Notes: generated by a model from the sequence alone, not told the origin. DNA of 64,000 bases from Mucilaginibacter kameinonensis (GCF_003675385.1 NZ_RCWZ01000001.1:1515740-1579739), one strand, 5' to 3'; shown: positions 44,763 to 54,912, counted from the stretch's first letter. Translations and numbers: made by a program.

Positions 44763-45614
44763 ATGTCTACAGTACAAATTTCTGCAGCCGACGTAAACAA
44801 ACTGCGCCAGCAAACCGGTGCCGGTATGATGGATTGCAAAAAAGCATTAACCGAAACTAACGGTGATTTTGAAGCAGCTATCGATTTTTTAAGGAAAAAA
44901 GGTGCTAAAGTTGCAGCAAGCCGTCAGGACAGGGAATCAAACGAAGGTGTTGTTATTGCACGTACTTCGGCTGATTTTAAAACCGGTGTCATCATCGAAC
45001 TTAACTGCGAAACCGACTTCGTAGCTAAAAATGCTGAGTTCGTTGCTTTCGCTAACCAAATTGCTAACACTGCTGTTGAAGCTAAACCAGCTTCAATTGA
45101 TGAGCTTTTAGCGTTGGAGATCGACGTTGAAACTGGTCGTCAGAAAATTTCTGAAGCTATCATCGAAAAAACCGGTAAAATCGGCGAAAAAATCGGTGTT
45201 TCTAAATATGAAGTAGTTAGCGGCGAAAAAGTTGTTGCTTACATCCACGGTAACTTCCGTTTAGGTGTATTGGTAGCACTTACTGCTGGTGGCGAAGCTG
45301 CTGAAGAAGCCGGTAAAGACGTAGCTATGCAAATTGCTGCTATGAACCCTATCGCTTTGGATAAAGATGGTGTTGATGCTTCGGTAATTGAGCGTGAGCT
45401 TGAAATTGCTAAAGATCAGATCCGTGCAGAAGGTAAACCAGAAGCAATGGTTGAAAAAATTGCTGCCGGTAAACTGAATAAATTCTACAAAGACTCAACC
45501 CTGTTAAACCAGGAGTTTGTGAAAGATTCGTCTAAGAGCGTTTCACAATTCCTTGACGCGGTTGAAAAAGGCCTTACAGTAACCGCCTTTAAGCGAGTAG
45601 CTTTAGGAGCTTAA
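44763..45614 (+). CDS. tsf: Translation elongation factor Ts
   Basis: The 283-residue protein has the EF-Ts UBA-like start (VNKLRQQTGAGMMDCKKALT), the TDFVAKN signature (ELNCETDFVAKNAEF) and the two-subdomain core. It recharges EF-Tu with GTP. The gene follows rpsB in the usual bacterial order, with a 165-base gap containing a hairpin. Confidence 0.98.
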   Translation: MSTVQISAADVNKLRQQTGAGMMDCKKALTETNGDFEAAIDFLRKKGAKVAASRQDRESNEGVVIARTSADFKTGVIIELNCETDFVAKNAEFVAFANQIANTAVEAKPASIDELLALEIDVETGRQKISEAIIEKTGKIGEKIGVSKYEVVSGEKVVAYIHGNFRLGVLVALTAGGEAAEEAGKDVAMQIAAMNPIALDKDGVDASVIERELEIAKDQIRAEGKPEAMVEKIAAGKLNKFYKDSTLLNQEFVKDSSKSVSQFLDAVEKGLTVTAFKRVALGA

Positions 45615-45622
45615 TTATATTA

Positions 45623-45652
45623 TCCCCCGATGAAAATCGGGGGATTTTTTTT
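45623..45652 (+). terminator. Terminator after tsf
   Basis: A 9-bp stem TCCCCCGAT/ATCGGGGGA closes a GAAA loop and is followed by eight Ts. It starts 9 bases after the tsf stop. Confidence 0.95.
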
Positions 45653-45680
45653 GCCCTGTTGGTTTGCCCTCAAAGTTATG

Positions 45681-45769
45681 TTATTGCGACGAGGGACGAC
45701 GAAGCAATCGAATGCTATACAGAGCGGCCGCGCTTCTGTGCGATTGCCGCGCTACGCTCGCAATGACAC
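45681..45769. repeat. Dispersed repeat, copy A (ATTGCGA...GAAGCAATC family)
   Basis: The segment carries ATTGCGA near its start and TCGCAAT near its end, with inner GAAGCAATCG and CGATTGC, so it folds as a hairpin. Related words occur at 47777-47872 and 56536-56580. It lies between tsf and nagA and contains no gene. Confidence 0.7.
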
Positions 45770-45796
45770 AATGGTTGAATACGTAAATATTAAATC

Positions 45797-46921
45797 ATGC
45801 CTATCCTCGCCCTCCACAACCTTAAACTCATTTCAACCGGCACCATCGCCGAAGGTAAAGCCGTTTTAATCTCAAACGGTACCATCACAGATATTATTGA
45901 CGAAAGCGCTATCCCAACGAATGTTGCAAAGAAGGACCTGAACGGCGCATATCTTGCCCCCGGATTTATTGATTTGCAGATCTACGGTAGCGGCGGTAAA
46001 CTTTTTGCCGGTACGCCAACCGTTGAGGCGTTGGAGCAATTAGAACATGATCTGCTGAGCCAGGGTACCATTGGTGTATTTGCTACTATCGGTACCAATA
46101 CCAATGATATTGTGGAAACCGGTATTGAAGCGGCCAAGGTATATCGTGAAAAAAGTAAAGGCGCTTTCTGGGGATTGCATTTGGAAGGGCCATATTTAAA
46201 TCCTGCAAAAAAAGGTGCCCACCCCGAGAAATTCATTAAAAAAGCTACGCTTGCCGAAGTTAAGGGATGGGTTGAAAAGGCAGATGGGGTTATTAAAATG
46301 ATTACTATAGCTCCCGAGCTGCAGGATCAGGAGGTAATTGACTATTTGTATGAGCAGGGGATCATCATATCATCAGGCCATAGCAATGCCACTTATGCCG
46401 AAGGCAAATCATTTTTAAAGAAACCGGTGCAAGCCGTTACACATTTGTTTAATGCTATGCCATCTATGCACCACCGCGAGCCTGGCTATATCCCTGCTAT
46501 TTTTGAGGAGCGGCCGTATACCAGTATTGTAGCTGATGGTATTCACGTTGATTTTGCAATGGTGCGTTTAGCTAAACGCGAGCTTGGTGATAAACTTTTC
46601 CTGATCACCGACGCCGTTACCTCAACTAAAGAAGGCGCTTACCAGCACGAATTACGGGGAGACAGGTATACCATGCCCGATGGTACCTTATCAGGATCAT
46701 GCCTTACCATGCTTAAAGCAGTTGAAAACTGCGTTAAAAAAGTAGGAATAGACCTGGCGGAGGCTGTAAACATGGCATCATTATATCCTGCTGAGCTGGC
46801 TTCACAAACAAAGAAGGGTAAAATTGAGCAAGGCTTTGATGCCGACCTTGTTGTTTTTAACGCTGATTTTGAAGTGCTTGAAACAATATTGAAGGGTGAT
46901 TTTTTAACAAAGACAACATAA
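45797..46921 (+). CDS. nagA: N-acetylglucosamine-6-phosphate deacetylase
   Basis: The 374-residue protein is an amidohydrolase barrel: PGFIDLQIYGSGG, metal-ligand region HLEGPYLNPAKKGAH, SSGHSNATYAEG, THLFNAMPSMHHREPG and TDAVTSTKEG with the catalytic Asp. It converts GlcNAc-6-phosphate to glucosamine-6-phosphate in the cytoplasm, for amino-sugar catabolism and cell-wall recycling. It stands between a repeat element and the pyrH leader and is probably monocistronic. No nagB is near. Confidence 0.95.
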   Translation: MPILALHNLKLISTGTIAEGKAVLISNGTITDIIDESAIPTNVAKKDLNGAYLAPGFIDLQIYGSGGKLFAGTPTVEALEQLEHDLLSQGTIGVFATIGTNTNDIVETGIEAAKVYREKSKGAFWGLHLEGPYLNPAKKGAHPEKFIKKATLAEVKGWVEKADGVIKMITIAPELQDQEVIDYLYEQGIIISSGHSNATYAEGKSFLKKPVQAVTHLFNAMPSMHHREPGYIPAIFEERPYTSIVADGIHVDFAMVRLAKRELGDKLFLITDAVTSTKEGAYQHELRGDRYTMPDGTLSGSCLTMLKAVENCVKKVGIDLAEAVNMASLYPAELASQTKKGKIEQGFDADLVVFNADFEVLETILKGDFLTKTT

Positions 46922-46947
46922 AATTTTAACACTGTAAATTTATTCGC

Positions 46948-46955
46948 TATTTTTG
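46948..46955 (+). promoter_or_regulatory. -7 element upstream of pyrH (TATTTTTG)
   Basis: TATTTTTG fits TAnnTTTG, 93 bases before pyrH. The -33 position reads TTA, a partial match. It would start a leader transcript that includes a short open frame at 46971. Confidence 0.55.
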
Positions 46956-46970
46956 GCGAACTACTCCCGT

Positions 46971-47051
46971 ATGAACAGAGCTTTATCAATTCTTGATATA
47001 AACAAAAGCAGGTTTCATCTATTTCTATTATTAGCAAATCACACCAAATGA
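46971..47051 (+). CDS. Possible 26-codon leader peptide before pyrH
   Basis: ATG at 46971 opens a frame of 26 codons (starting [20 protein letters not shown]). Its TGA stop overlaps the pyrH ATG as ATGA at 47048-47051. Such an overlap allows translational coupling. No family is recognised, and chance is possible. Confidence 0.35.
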   Translation: MNRALSILDINKSRFHLFLLLANHTK

Positions 47052-47752
47052 AATACAAAAGAATATTACTGAAACTTTCGGGCGAATCGCTGATGGGCAC
47101 AAGGCAATATGGTATTGATAATAACCAGGTTTTGCAGTATGCTCATGACATTAAAAACGTTTATGATGCCGGTATTGAGATTGCGGTAGTTGTTGGAGGC
47201 GGTAATATTTTCAGGGGATTAAGTGCCGAAAAATCGGGCATGGAACGCGCTCAGGCTGATTATATGGGTATGCTTGCAACCGTTATTAACTGTATGGCGC
47301 TGCAAAATGCTTTGGAAAGCATTGGTGTGGAAACGCGTCTGCAATCGGCCATTAAAATGGAGCAGATCTGCGAGCCTTATATCCGTCGTCGTGCTATGCA
47401 CCACCTGGAAATGGGCAAGATCGTGATCTTCGGGGCAGGTACCGGTAACCCTTATTTTACTACTGATACTGCCGCTTCATTACGCGCTATCGAAATTAAA
47501 GCCGACGTGGTATTGAAAGGTACCCGCGTTGATGGTATCTATACTGCCGATCCGGAGAAAGATCCGACAGCAACCCGTTATGACGAGATCACCTTCCAGG
47601 AAGTATATGACAAAGGCCTGAACGTAATGGACATGACCGCTATTACCCTTTGCCAGGAAAACAAGCTGCCTATCATTGTATTTGACATGAACAAAGAAGG
47701 TAACTTTATGAAAATTGCCAAAGGCGAGGATATCGGTACTTTAGTGAAATAA
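47048..47752 (+). CDS. pyrH: UMP kinase
   Basis: The 234-residue protein is an amino-acid-kinase fold enzyme: [58 protein letters not shown], and [17 protein letters not shown]. It phosphorylates UMP to UDP and is usually hexameric and regulated by UTP and GTP. In many bacteria it lies directly after tsf; here nagA and a repeat separate them. Confidence 0.97.
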   Translation: MKYKRILLKLSGESLMGTRQYGIDNNQVLQYAHDIKNVYDAGIEIAVVVGGGNIFRGLSAEKSGMERAQADYMGMLATVINCMALQNALESIGVETRLQSAIKMEQICEPYIRRRAMHHLEMGKIVIFGAGTGNPYFTTDTAASLRAIEIKADVVLKGTRVDGIYTADPEKDPTATRYDEITFQEVYDKGLNVMDMTAITLCQENKLPIIVFDMNKEGNFMKIAKGEDIGTLVK

Positions 47753-47776
47753 GGTCCCGCAAACTAATATACAAGC

Positions 47777-47872
47777 GTCCTTGCAAGGTGCGAAGCAATC
47801 TCCGATTAGCCGAGAAACCACGCAAATCCGTTTTGTATAGTTGGGGATTCCTTAGAACCTCACAATGACGTT
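47777..47872. repeat. Dispersed repeat, copy B
   Basis: GCGAAGCAATC on the left and ACCTCACAATGACG on the right resemble the ends of copy A and of copy C at 56536. The middle differs. It lies between pyrH and the lipocalin gene. Confidence 0.6.
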
Positions 47873-47974
47873 GGAGTATGAGCTTGAGCTTTTTACAACC
47901 TCCGTCTATAAGCTTTATAAAAACTTTAAACCCATGTAATTCCGTAATTGGTATTATATGGGTTTTTAATTTTT

Positions 47975-48487
47975 ATGGCTATGAAGTTTGTATTGGGGAT
48001 ATTGCTGATGTTTTTTACAACAGCATACAGCGGACCGGTTAACAGGCCGGTATCCAGGGTTGACCTGGATAAGTTTTCGGGCAAATGGTATTCTCTATAT
48101 TCCATCCCAACTATGTTTGACAGGGGCACCCGCGAAACCACCACTACTTATACATTAAACAATGACGGCTACTACAACGTAGTAACCTGTGCCAAAAAAG
48201 GAGACAACGAGGAGGTGCATACCTATAAGTCAAAGCTATTTCCCGAAAAAGAGAAGGACGGTGAGATGAAGGCCCAATTTATCTGGCCAATTAAGGTCGA
48301 CTATTGGGTTATCGACCTTGCTCCCGACTACTCGTATGTGGTTGTTGGACATCCGGATCATAAATTTTTATTTATCATGAGCCGTAAACCATCAATACCC
48401 AAAGCGGAATATGAAGGGATAGTAGAACATTGTAAAGAAATGGGCTATGCGGTTGAAAAGCTGGTATCGCAACAACATAAAGGGTAA
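47975..48487 (+). CDS. Lipocalin family protein (Blc-like)
   Basis: I start at ATG 47975 (or 47981), since the longer frame needs a TTG; this gives about 170 residues. A signal peptide (MKFVLGILLMFFTTAYS) is followed by the lipocalin GxW motif in DKFSGKWYSLYSIP. The strand TTTYTLNNDGYYNVVTCAKK and the later DYWVIDLAPDYSYVVVGHPD are typical of bacterial Blc. It probably binds a lipid or hydrophobic compound in the periplasm. Confidence 0.9.
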   Translation: MAMKFVLGILLMFFTTAYSGPVNRPVSRVDLDKFSGKWYSLYSIPTMFDRGTRETTTTYTLNNDGYYNVVTCAKKGDNEEVHTYKSKLFPEKEKDGEMKAQFIWPIKVDYWVIDLAPDYSYVVVGHPDHKFLFIMSRKPSIPKAEYEGIVEHCKEMGYAVEKLVSQQHKG

Positions 48488-48497
48488 GTTAAAAGCC

Positions 48498-48545
48498 GAA
48501 GGCTTAAAGCAAAACTCCTGCTCCTAAAGAAAGCTTTAAGCCTTC
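48498..48545 (+). terminator. Hairpin after the lipocalin gene
   Basis: GAAGGCTTAAAGC (48498-48510) and GCTTTAAGCCTTC (48533-48545) are exact complements, with partial pairing extending outward. It has no T run and could be a terminator remnant or part of a repeat. Confidence 0.5.
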
Positions 48546-48583
48546 AGCTCAACTTACGTCCTACAAAACTATTATGAAAAAGA

Positions 48584-48610
48584 AAGGCCGCCCTATGAAA
48601 GAGCGGCCTT
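48584..48610 (-). terminator. Terminator of the M1 aminopeptidase gene
   Basis: AAGGCCGC (48584-48591) and GCGGCCTT (48603-48610) pair, with an 11-base loop and a T-rich run on the minus strand (complement of AAAAAG at 48578-48583). It lies 25 bases past the minus-strand stop. Confidence 0.7.
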
Positions 48611-48634
48611 CTGCATTTTAACTCTTATGATTGA

Positions 48635-51136
48635 TTACTTGGCGTCATTAATAGCTTTAATGGCATCATCAGCAGCTTTTACCGATGCATCATCTTTCAT
48701 GGTAGTACGTGCAGCTTTTATACCTTCCAGTTGGGTAATCACAAAAGGGGCGGCGCCGTAAACTTTAAATTTAATACCTGCATTTTTAAGCTCTTCAATA
48801 CCTTGCTGGGCATATTCTGGCTTATTAACTTTAGCAGTCATATCAGCAAAGTTTTTAAGCGTGTTGAATTTTTCCTGAATGCCTGCTTCTGTAAATGCAT
48901 GGTAAACAAATGGCCATTCGGCATCATTGCCATTAGCGGTGTACAGGTTAGTGATAGCGGTTGTTAACGCACCCTTATTGTCTTTTTCAAGGCCTTTAGC
49001 TAAGCTTAGTGCTTTAGCCGGATCAAGCAGCCCGATTGCATTTAAAGCTGCTCCCTGAACAGCATATGACTCGCTCGACATAGCCTGGGTGAACAAGGTC
49101 ATGTTGCCGCTTGCTTTTAGTTTGCCCAAAGCGGTAATTGCAGCTGCCCTTACCAGGGTATTATTATCTGTTTGCGCTAAAGAAATCAGTATCGGCTGTG
49201 CAGCGTTACGCACATCATCTTTGGTGAGGTTTAACGCCCTGATAGTTTTAACACGCAGCCCGTAGTATTTATCCTTTAAAGCAGCAATCAGTATTTTTTG
49301 TGCTTGCGGACGGGTTTGATCAGCCGCCGCAGCATCTATAGCCTCAAAGCGGTCGAGATAGTTAGGGGCATTGAAATACTGGAATGAAAGCTCATCAATG
49401 GTTTTAGTGTCGGTTTTCTTGGTTAGCAGGATCTTATCAGCGTCAACATTTACAAGGTCTGGTTTGCCGGCCAGTTGATAGCTGATAGAATCTACCTTAT
49501 CGTTCATCCATTCTTTATGACGCACTTTTTTACCGCCCTGGTAAATATCAATTGCCATCGGCAGTTTAAAGGTTTGACCATCCTGATTTTGTTTCAGGTA
49601 CACGGTTTCGGTTTTGGTAGCCTCATCCCATTTGTAGCTGATATTCAATATCGGGTGACCGGCACCATAATACCATTGGTTAAAGTACCAGTTAAGGTCC
49701 TGACCGCTGGCTTCTTCAAATGCTAAACGCAATTGTTGTGCTTCGCCGTTTTTAAACGCGTTTGTTTTGAGGTAAATGTTAAGGCCTTTATAGAACGCGG
49801 CGTCGCCTAAATAGTTGCGGAGCATGTTCAGGATACGGCCGCCTTTTTGGTAGGTTACGGCATCAAAAACATCTTCTTTATCGGCATAGTAAAAACGGAC
49901 CAGGTTTTTGGTATTAGCGCCCGGCGAACGCAGATAGCTTTGCATATCGGCATAATTGTGCGCGTCGGCTTCGTCTTTACCATATTTATGTTCGGCCCAA
50001 ATGGTTTCACTAAAGTTGGCGAAGGACTCGTTTACGGTAAGGTTGCTCCAACTTTCGGCAGTAACATAATCGCCAAACCATTGGTGGAAAAGTTCGTGAA
50101 CGATGGTACTGCGGCCATTGTTATAATTAGCGTCAATCAGTTCGCGGTGAGTGGCCTGTACATAATCGCCATGGAGGGTAGCTGATGTGTTTTCCATCGC
50201 GCCGCTCACATAATCACGAACCACAATCTGCGAGTATTTAACCCAGGGAAAATCAACACCCAGTGTTTTTGAATAAAAGTCGATAGCTTCCGGGGTAAAA
50301 CCAAAAATTTCTTTGGCGTAAGGAGCGTATTTTGGTTCAAGGTAATAGCTTACCTCTTTATCTTTCCATTTGTCTTTATAGATCTTGAAATCGCCAACAG
50401 CCATCATAAACAAGTACGGCGAGTGTGGCAAATCCTGTTTCCAGGTATCGGTGCGGGTACCATCGGCATTTATTTTTTGAGCGGTTAACTTACCGTTTGA
50501 TAATGTCACGTACTTTGCAGGTACGGTCATGGTGATCTCTTCGGTAGTTTTTTGGCTCGGTTTATCAATGGTAGGGAACCAGGCAGATGAGCTTTCTGTT
50601 TCGCCCTGAGTCCAGATCTGGGTTGGCTTATCTTTTTCGGTACCATCAGGATTAATGAAGTATAAACCTTTGGCATCGTTGATGGCCGCGCTGCCTTTTT
50701 CTTTTAGTTCATTAGGCTTGGCGGTATAATCAATGTAAATGGTATAGCTTTCGTTATTGTGGTAAACTTTATCCAGTTTAATAGCTACCGAAAGGCTATC
50801 CTGGTAAGTAAATTTTAGCGGAACGTTTTTACCATTTTTTACTAACGAAATGTTTTTAAGGTCCATGCCTTTAGCATCAAGCCTTAAGCTATCGGTTGGA
50901 TAAAAATGAGGTTTTAAAGTAACCCATTCTTTACCGTACAGGTAACGTTTTTTGTAATCGAACCTAACATCAAGCTTGGTGTGGATAAGGTCGTTGATTT
51001 TAGTTGGTACGGCCCGGTAAATTTTTAAAGCCGGATTTTCGGGTTGAGGTGTTTGCTGCGCGTAGGCAGTAGTCATTGCCGCTGCGGTAAGGGCACACGA
51101 CAGCATGAGTTGTTTTAGAAGTTTTCGATCAGTCAT
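48635..51136 (-). CDS. Exported M1-family zinc aminopeptidase
   Basis: The 833-residue protein has a signal peptide (ending TTAYAQ). The gluzincin site is complete: GAMEN (SGAMENTSATLHGD), HELFHQW with H347, E348 and H351, and the third zinc ligand E370 in VNESFANF. A C-terminal helical HEAT-like region at about 590-830 (for example RAAAITALGKLKASG) follows. It should remove N-terminal residues from peptides in the periplasm or at the surface. It is divergent from the carotenoid desaturase gene with 194 bases between. Confidence 0.95.
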   Translation of the reverse strand: MTDRKLLKQLMLSCALTAAAMTTAYAQQTPQPENPALKIYRAVPTKINDLIHTKLDVRFDYKKRYLYGKEWVTLKPHFYPTDSLRLDAKGMDLKNISLVKNGKNVPLKFTYQDSLSVAIKLDKVYHNNESYTIYIDYTAKPNELKEKGSAAINDAKGLYFINPDGTEKDKPTQIWTQGETESSSAWFPTIDKPSQKTTEEITMTVPAKYVTLSNGKLTAQKINADGTRTDTWKQDLPHSPYLFMMAVGDFKIYKDKWKDKEVSYYLEPKYAPYAKEIFGFTPEAIDFYSKTLGVDFPWVKYSQIVVRDYVSGAMENTSATLHGDYVQATHRELIDANYNNGRSTIVHELFHQWFGDYVTAESWSNLTVNESFANFSETIWAEHKYGKDEADAHNYADMQSYLRSPGANTKNLVRFYYADKEDVFDAVTYQKGGRILNMLRNYLGDAAFYKGLNIYLKTNAFKNGEAQQLRLAFEEASGQDLNWYFNQWYYGAGHPILNISYKWDEATKTETVYLKQNQDGQTFKLPMAIDIYQGGKKVRHKEWMNDKVDSISYQLAGKPDLVNVDADKILLTKKTDTKTIDELSFQYFNAPNYLDRFEAIDAAAADQTRPQAQKILIAALKDKYYGLRVKTIRALNLTKDDVRNAAQPILISLAQTDNNTLVRAAAITALGKLKASGNMTLFTQAMSSESYAVQGAALNAIGLLDPAKALSLAKGLEKDNKGALTTAITNLYTANGNDAEWPFVYHAFTEAGIQEKFNTLKNFADMTAKVNKPEYAQQGIEELKNAGIKFKVYGAAPFVITQLEGIKAARTTMKDDASVKAADDAIKAINDAK

Positions 51137-51330
51137 ATATTTAATAACAACAAGTTAGCTTTTTTTGCAAGCTGTTGAGGATAGTTAATTTTCAAATATA
51201 CATCCCTGCAGCTAAAATGTTTTGTGCGTAAATCACCTATGACGCGCGGGACAAGATTATGTTACGTACAGGCAACTGATTTTGATTTTGAATATCATAG
51301 CTAAAGGCCAATGTGCTTATCTTTACCGCT

Positions 51331-52806
51331 ATGCCTCTTCCTGAAAAAGCTTTAATTATTGGTGCCGGCGTAGCCGGAATTGCCGCGGCTATTCGTTTGG
51401 CGATAAAAGGATATGAGGTTGAAGTTTATGAAACCAATAGTTATCCGGGTGGCAAGCTTAATCAATTTGAGCAGGATGGCTACCGCTTTGACGCCGGCCC
51501 GAGCCTGTTCACCATGCCGCAATATGTGGATGAGCTTTTTGAACTGGCTGGTAAAAAACCTTCGGATTATTTCCGGTACCAAAAGCTGGATCCCGTTTGC
51601 AAATATTTTTATGAAGACGGTACCCGTTTAATTGCCTATGCTGATTTTAATAAGCTTGGGAGCGAGGTACAAGCACAAACCGGAGAGCCTGCTACATCCA
51701 TAAAACAATACTTTGAAAACAGCAGCCGAATCTACAATATCACCAATCACGTTTTCTTAGAACGATCCCTGCACAGGCTTAAAACCTATTTGCGTTGGGA
51801 TACGGTTAAGTCGGTATTCAGGTTTGGGAAAATAGATGCTTTCCGTACCATGCATGCGGCTAATCAAAGTTTTTTTAAGGATAGACGCATTGTTCAGTTT
51901 TTTGACAGATATGCAACCTATAACGGCTCCAACCCTTATCATGCGCCGGCTACGCTGAACGTTATCCCGCACCTGGAGCAGCACTTTGGCGCTTATTTAC
52001 CGGAGGGGGGGATGTACAGCATCACTTCAGGCCTGGTAAGACTGGCGGAATCGTTAGGCGTAAAGTTTCATTACAATAGCCCCGTAACAGAGATTTTTTT
52101 AGACGGGAAAACAGTAAATGGAATCCGGGTAGATGAACAGATCATTGAAGGGGATGTTGTGGTATCCAACATGGATATCTGGTTTACTTATCATAAATTA
52201 CTAAAGGACTATCCAAAACTTCATCCTCAAAAAATATTAAGCCAGGAGCGGAGCAGCTCGGCATTGATATTTTACTGGGGAGTAAAAACTCAGTTTAAAG
52301 AACTCGACTTACATAATATTTTTTTCAGTGCCGATTACGAAGCTGAGTTTGATCATATCTGGCAACAAAAAGACATATATGATGATCCAACTGTTTACCT
52401 CAATATCAGCTCAAAATATAAAGCGGATGATGCGCCTGAGGGCTGCGAAAATTGGTTTGTAATGATCAATGTACCTGCCAATACCGGACAGGACTGGGAT
52501 AGCCTTATAGCCTGCGGGCGGGAAAATATCTTAAGCAAATTAAGCCGACTGTTAAATAAAGACATCAGCAAACTTATCGTGAATGAAAATATCCTCGATC
52601 CGCGAAGCATCGAAAGCCGTACTTCTTCATATCAGGGTTCACTTTACGGTACCAGCTCAAACAGTCAGTTCGCTGCTTTTTTAAGGCACGCTAACAGATC
52701 GTCGAAGATAAAGGGACTATATTTTTGCGGTGGAAGTGTGCATCCGGGAGGAGGGATTCCGCTGTGTTTGCTATCGGCAAAAATTGTGAGCGGGTTGATT
52801 GATTAA
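51331..52806 (+). CDS. crtD: Carotenoid desaturase, probably 1-hydroxycarotenoid 3,4-desaturase
   Basis: I start at ATG 51331 (MPLPEKALIIGAGVAGIAAA), giving 491 residues; the longer frame uses GTG at 51313. It is a CrtI-type flavoprotein: dinucleotide fold at 7-35, YPGGKLNQFEQDGYRFDAGP near 45, and the C-terminal YFCGGSVHPGGGIPLCLLSA. The Bacteroidota CrtI proper usually opens differently and has PGGRA in place of PGGKL, so this fits the CrtD branch better. CrtD desaturates the end carrying the 1-hydroxyl added by CruF or CrtC, and a CruF-like gene is at 58.6 kb. The CrtI/CrtD choice is moderate. Confidence 0.75.
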   Translation: MPLPEKALIIGAGVAGIAAAIRLAIKGYEVEVYETNSYPGGKLNQFEQDGYRFDAGPSLFTMPQYVDELFELAGKKPSDYFRYQKLDPVCKYFYEDGTRLIAYADFNKLGSEVQAQTGEPATSIKQYFENSSRIYNITNHVFLERSLHRLKTYLRWDTVKSVFRFGKIDAFRTMHAANQSFFKDRRIVQFFDRYATYNGSNPYHAPATLNVIPHLEQHFGAYLPEGGMYSITSGLVRLAESLGVKFHYNSPVTEIFLDGKTVNGIRVDEQIIEGDVVVSNMDIWFTYHKLLKDYPKLHPQKILSQERSSSALIFYWGVKTQFKELDLHNIFFSADYEAEFDHIWQQKDIYDDPTVYLNISSKYKADDAPEGCENWFVMINVPANTGQDWDSLIACGRENILSKLSRLLNKDISKLIVNENILDPRSIESRTSSYQGSLYGTSSNSQFAAFLRHANRSSKIKGLYFCGGSVHPGGGIPLCLLSAKIVSGLID

Positions 52807-52974
52807 CAATGCCGCCTAAAATGTAGAGATACATCTCTTCAAATGATAAATACATAATTTTAACGAAAGATAATTTTACCAATTATTTTACTGATATTGC
52901 GACGGTGATGCGATGTGGCCTGAAAACCAGTAGGCTACACATTGCTTCGGTACAAAAACCAATTATAACGAGAT

Positions 52975-54912
52975 ATGACAATCAAGAATGTTTACTTATT
53001 ACTTGCCGGACTTTTATTGGCCGGTTTTACTTCATGCAAGAAGAAAGACGTTTTGCCGGGCAATACCGGGAACGTTCCCGGTGATACGACGGTGAGTACC
53101 GGAAAGGCATTACCGGCAGGGGCTAAGGATGGTGTTACCTTCATCAACTCGGGTAAATCGGTTATTTTTAACCTGTATGCACCCGGCAAAAAATCGGTAT
53201 CGGTAATAGGCGACTTTAACAGTTGGGATGCTAATGATACCAAAGCCGTTATGAACAACACGCCCGATGGCAAACGCTGGTGGGTACAGATAGATAACAT
53301 CGACCCCACTACTGAATACGGTTACCAGTTTTATATTGATAAATCACTAAAAGTAGCCGACCCATATACCGAAAAGGTGCTTGATCCGGATAATGATTCA
53401 TACATCTCGTCAGATACGTATCCGAACCTGAAGAAATATCCAACAGGAAAAACTACCGGTAATGTGAGTGTGTTTCAGGCCAATCAGCCTGCATACAGCT
53501 GGAAAAACACGAGTTTTACCCGTCCCGACAAAAAGAACCTGGTTGTTTACGAGCTATTGGTACGGGATTTTATTGATGCCCATAACTATCAAACCCTTAC
53601 CGATACTTTAAAATATCTATCAAATTTGGGTGTTAACGCCGTTGAGTTAATGCCAATTAATGAATTTGAAGGAAACCTTTCATGGGGTTATAACCCATCT
53701 TTTTATTTTGCGCCTGACAAGTACTACGGTACCAAAAATGCATTGAAAGCTTTTATAGACGAGTGCCACTCACGCGGTATAGCCGTGATTCAGGACATTG
53801 TGCTTAACCATTCGTTTGGCCAATCGCCTATGGTGCAAATGTATTTCAACACGGCCGCCGGCAAGCCTGCGGCTAATAACCCATGGTATAATGTTGACCC
53901 TACGCATCCCTATAACGTGGGTTACCAGTTTAACCACGAAAGTGCCGATACCAAATATTTTGTCAAGAACGTGCTCAAATTCTGGATGACGGAGTATAAG
54001 ATCGACGGTTTCCGCTTTGACCTTTCCAAAGGGTTTACACAGGTTAATTATGGCACTTCTGATGCTGCTGTAGGTCCGTGGGGACAATATGACGCCAGTC
54101 GCGTGGCTATCTGGAAAGATTATAACAATTACATTAAAAGTATCGACAATAATAATTTCTACGTGATACTGGAGCACTTTGCGGCTAACCAGGAGGAGAA
54201 AGAACTGGCCGGCGAAGGCATGATGCTTTGGAATAACCTGAACTACAATGCCAATGAAGCCACCATGGGCTGGCTAACCAATTCCAATTTCCAGGGTTTG
54301 TTTTACGATCAGCATACATTTACCCAGCCTTATAATCTGGTAAGCTACTTTGAAAGCCATGACGAAGAACGCCTGCAATTTAAAAACGAAAGCTACGGTA
54401 ACAGCTATAATGGCTATAATGTAAAAGATAGAAACACCGGCCTGGCCCGCGAAGAAATGGCAGCAGCATTCCTGTTCTCGGTTCCGGGGCCTAAAATGCT
54501 CTGGCAGTTTGGTGAGCTTGGCTATGATGTAAGTATTGATCAGGGCGGCCGTACCAGCAATAAGCCCATCTACTGGAACTACAATACCGACCCTAACAGA
54601 CGGCGTTTATATGGCATTTACGCCAAAATGATTAAAATGAAAGAGAAGAATGCTGTATTTGCGTCAACAAATTCTACTTATGATCTTGCGGGTGCTGTTA
54701 AAACCATCCAGTTAAAAGATGCCAGCGCCAATGTTGAAGTAGTTGGTAATTTTGATGTGATGCCGCAATCAGCCAGTATCAGCTTCCCATCAACCGGAAC
54801 ATGGTATGACAATATTACCAAAAACAGCATAAATGTAACATCATTGCCATATTCCATGACCTTGCAACCGGGCGAATATCATGTGTACAGTAGTGTTGTT
54901 TTACAGCAATAA
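52975..54912 (+). CDS. GH13 alpha-amylase-family lipoprotein with N-terminal CBM48-like domain
   Basis: The 645-residue protein has a lipoprotein signal (LAGFTSCKKK). A CBM48-like domain at about 60-150 (VSVIGDFNSWDANDTKAVM) precedes the amylase barrel. The conserved regions are IQDIVLNHSFG, DGFRFDLS with nucleophile D349, VILEHFA with acid/base E400, and FESHDEERL with D463. All three catalytic acids are present. It should cut alpha-glucans at the cell surface or in the periplasm. No SusCD pair is adjacent. Confidence 0.93.
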   Translation: MTIKNVYLLLAGLLLAGFTSCKKKDVLPGNTGNVPGDTTVSTGKALPAGAKDGVTFINSGKSVIFNLYAPGKKSVSVIGDFNSWDANDTKAVMNNTPDGKRWWVQIDNIDPTTEYGYQFYIDKSLKVADPYTEKVLDPDNDSYISSDTYPNLKKYPTGKTTGNVSVFQANQPAYSWKNTSFTRPDKKNLVVYELLVRDFIDAHNYQTLTDTLKYLSNLGVNAVELMPINEFEGNLSWGYNPSFYFAPDKYYGTKNALKAFIDECHSRGIAVIQDIVLNHSFGQSPMVQMYFNTAAGKPAANNPWYNVDPTHPYNVGYQFNHESADTKYFVKNVLKFWMTEYKIDGFRFDLSKGFTQVNYGTSDAAVGPWGQYDASRVAIWKDYNNYIKSIDNNNFYVILEHFAANQEEKELAGEGMMLWNNLNYNANEATMGWLTNSNFQGLFYDQHTFTQPYNLVSYFESHDEERLQFKNESYGNSYNGYNVKDRNTGLAREEMAAAFLFSVPGPKMLWQFGELGYDVSIDQGGRTSNKPIYWNYNTDPNRRRLYGIYAKMIKMKEKNAVFASTNSTYDLAGAVKTIQLKDASANVEVVGNFDVMPQSASISFPSTGTWYDNITKNSINVTSLPYSMTLQPGEYHVYSSVVLQQ

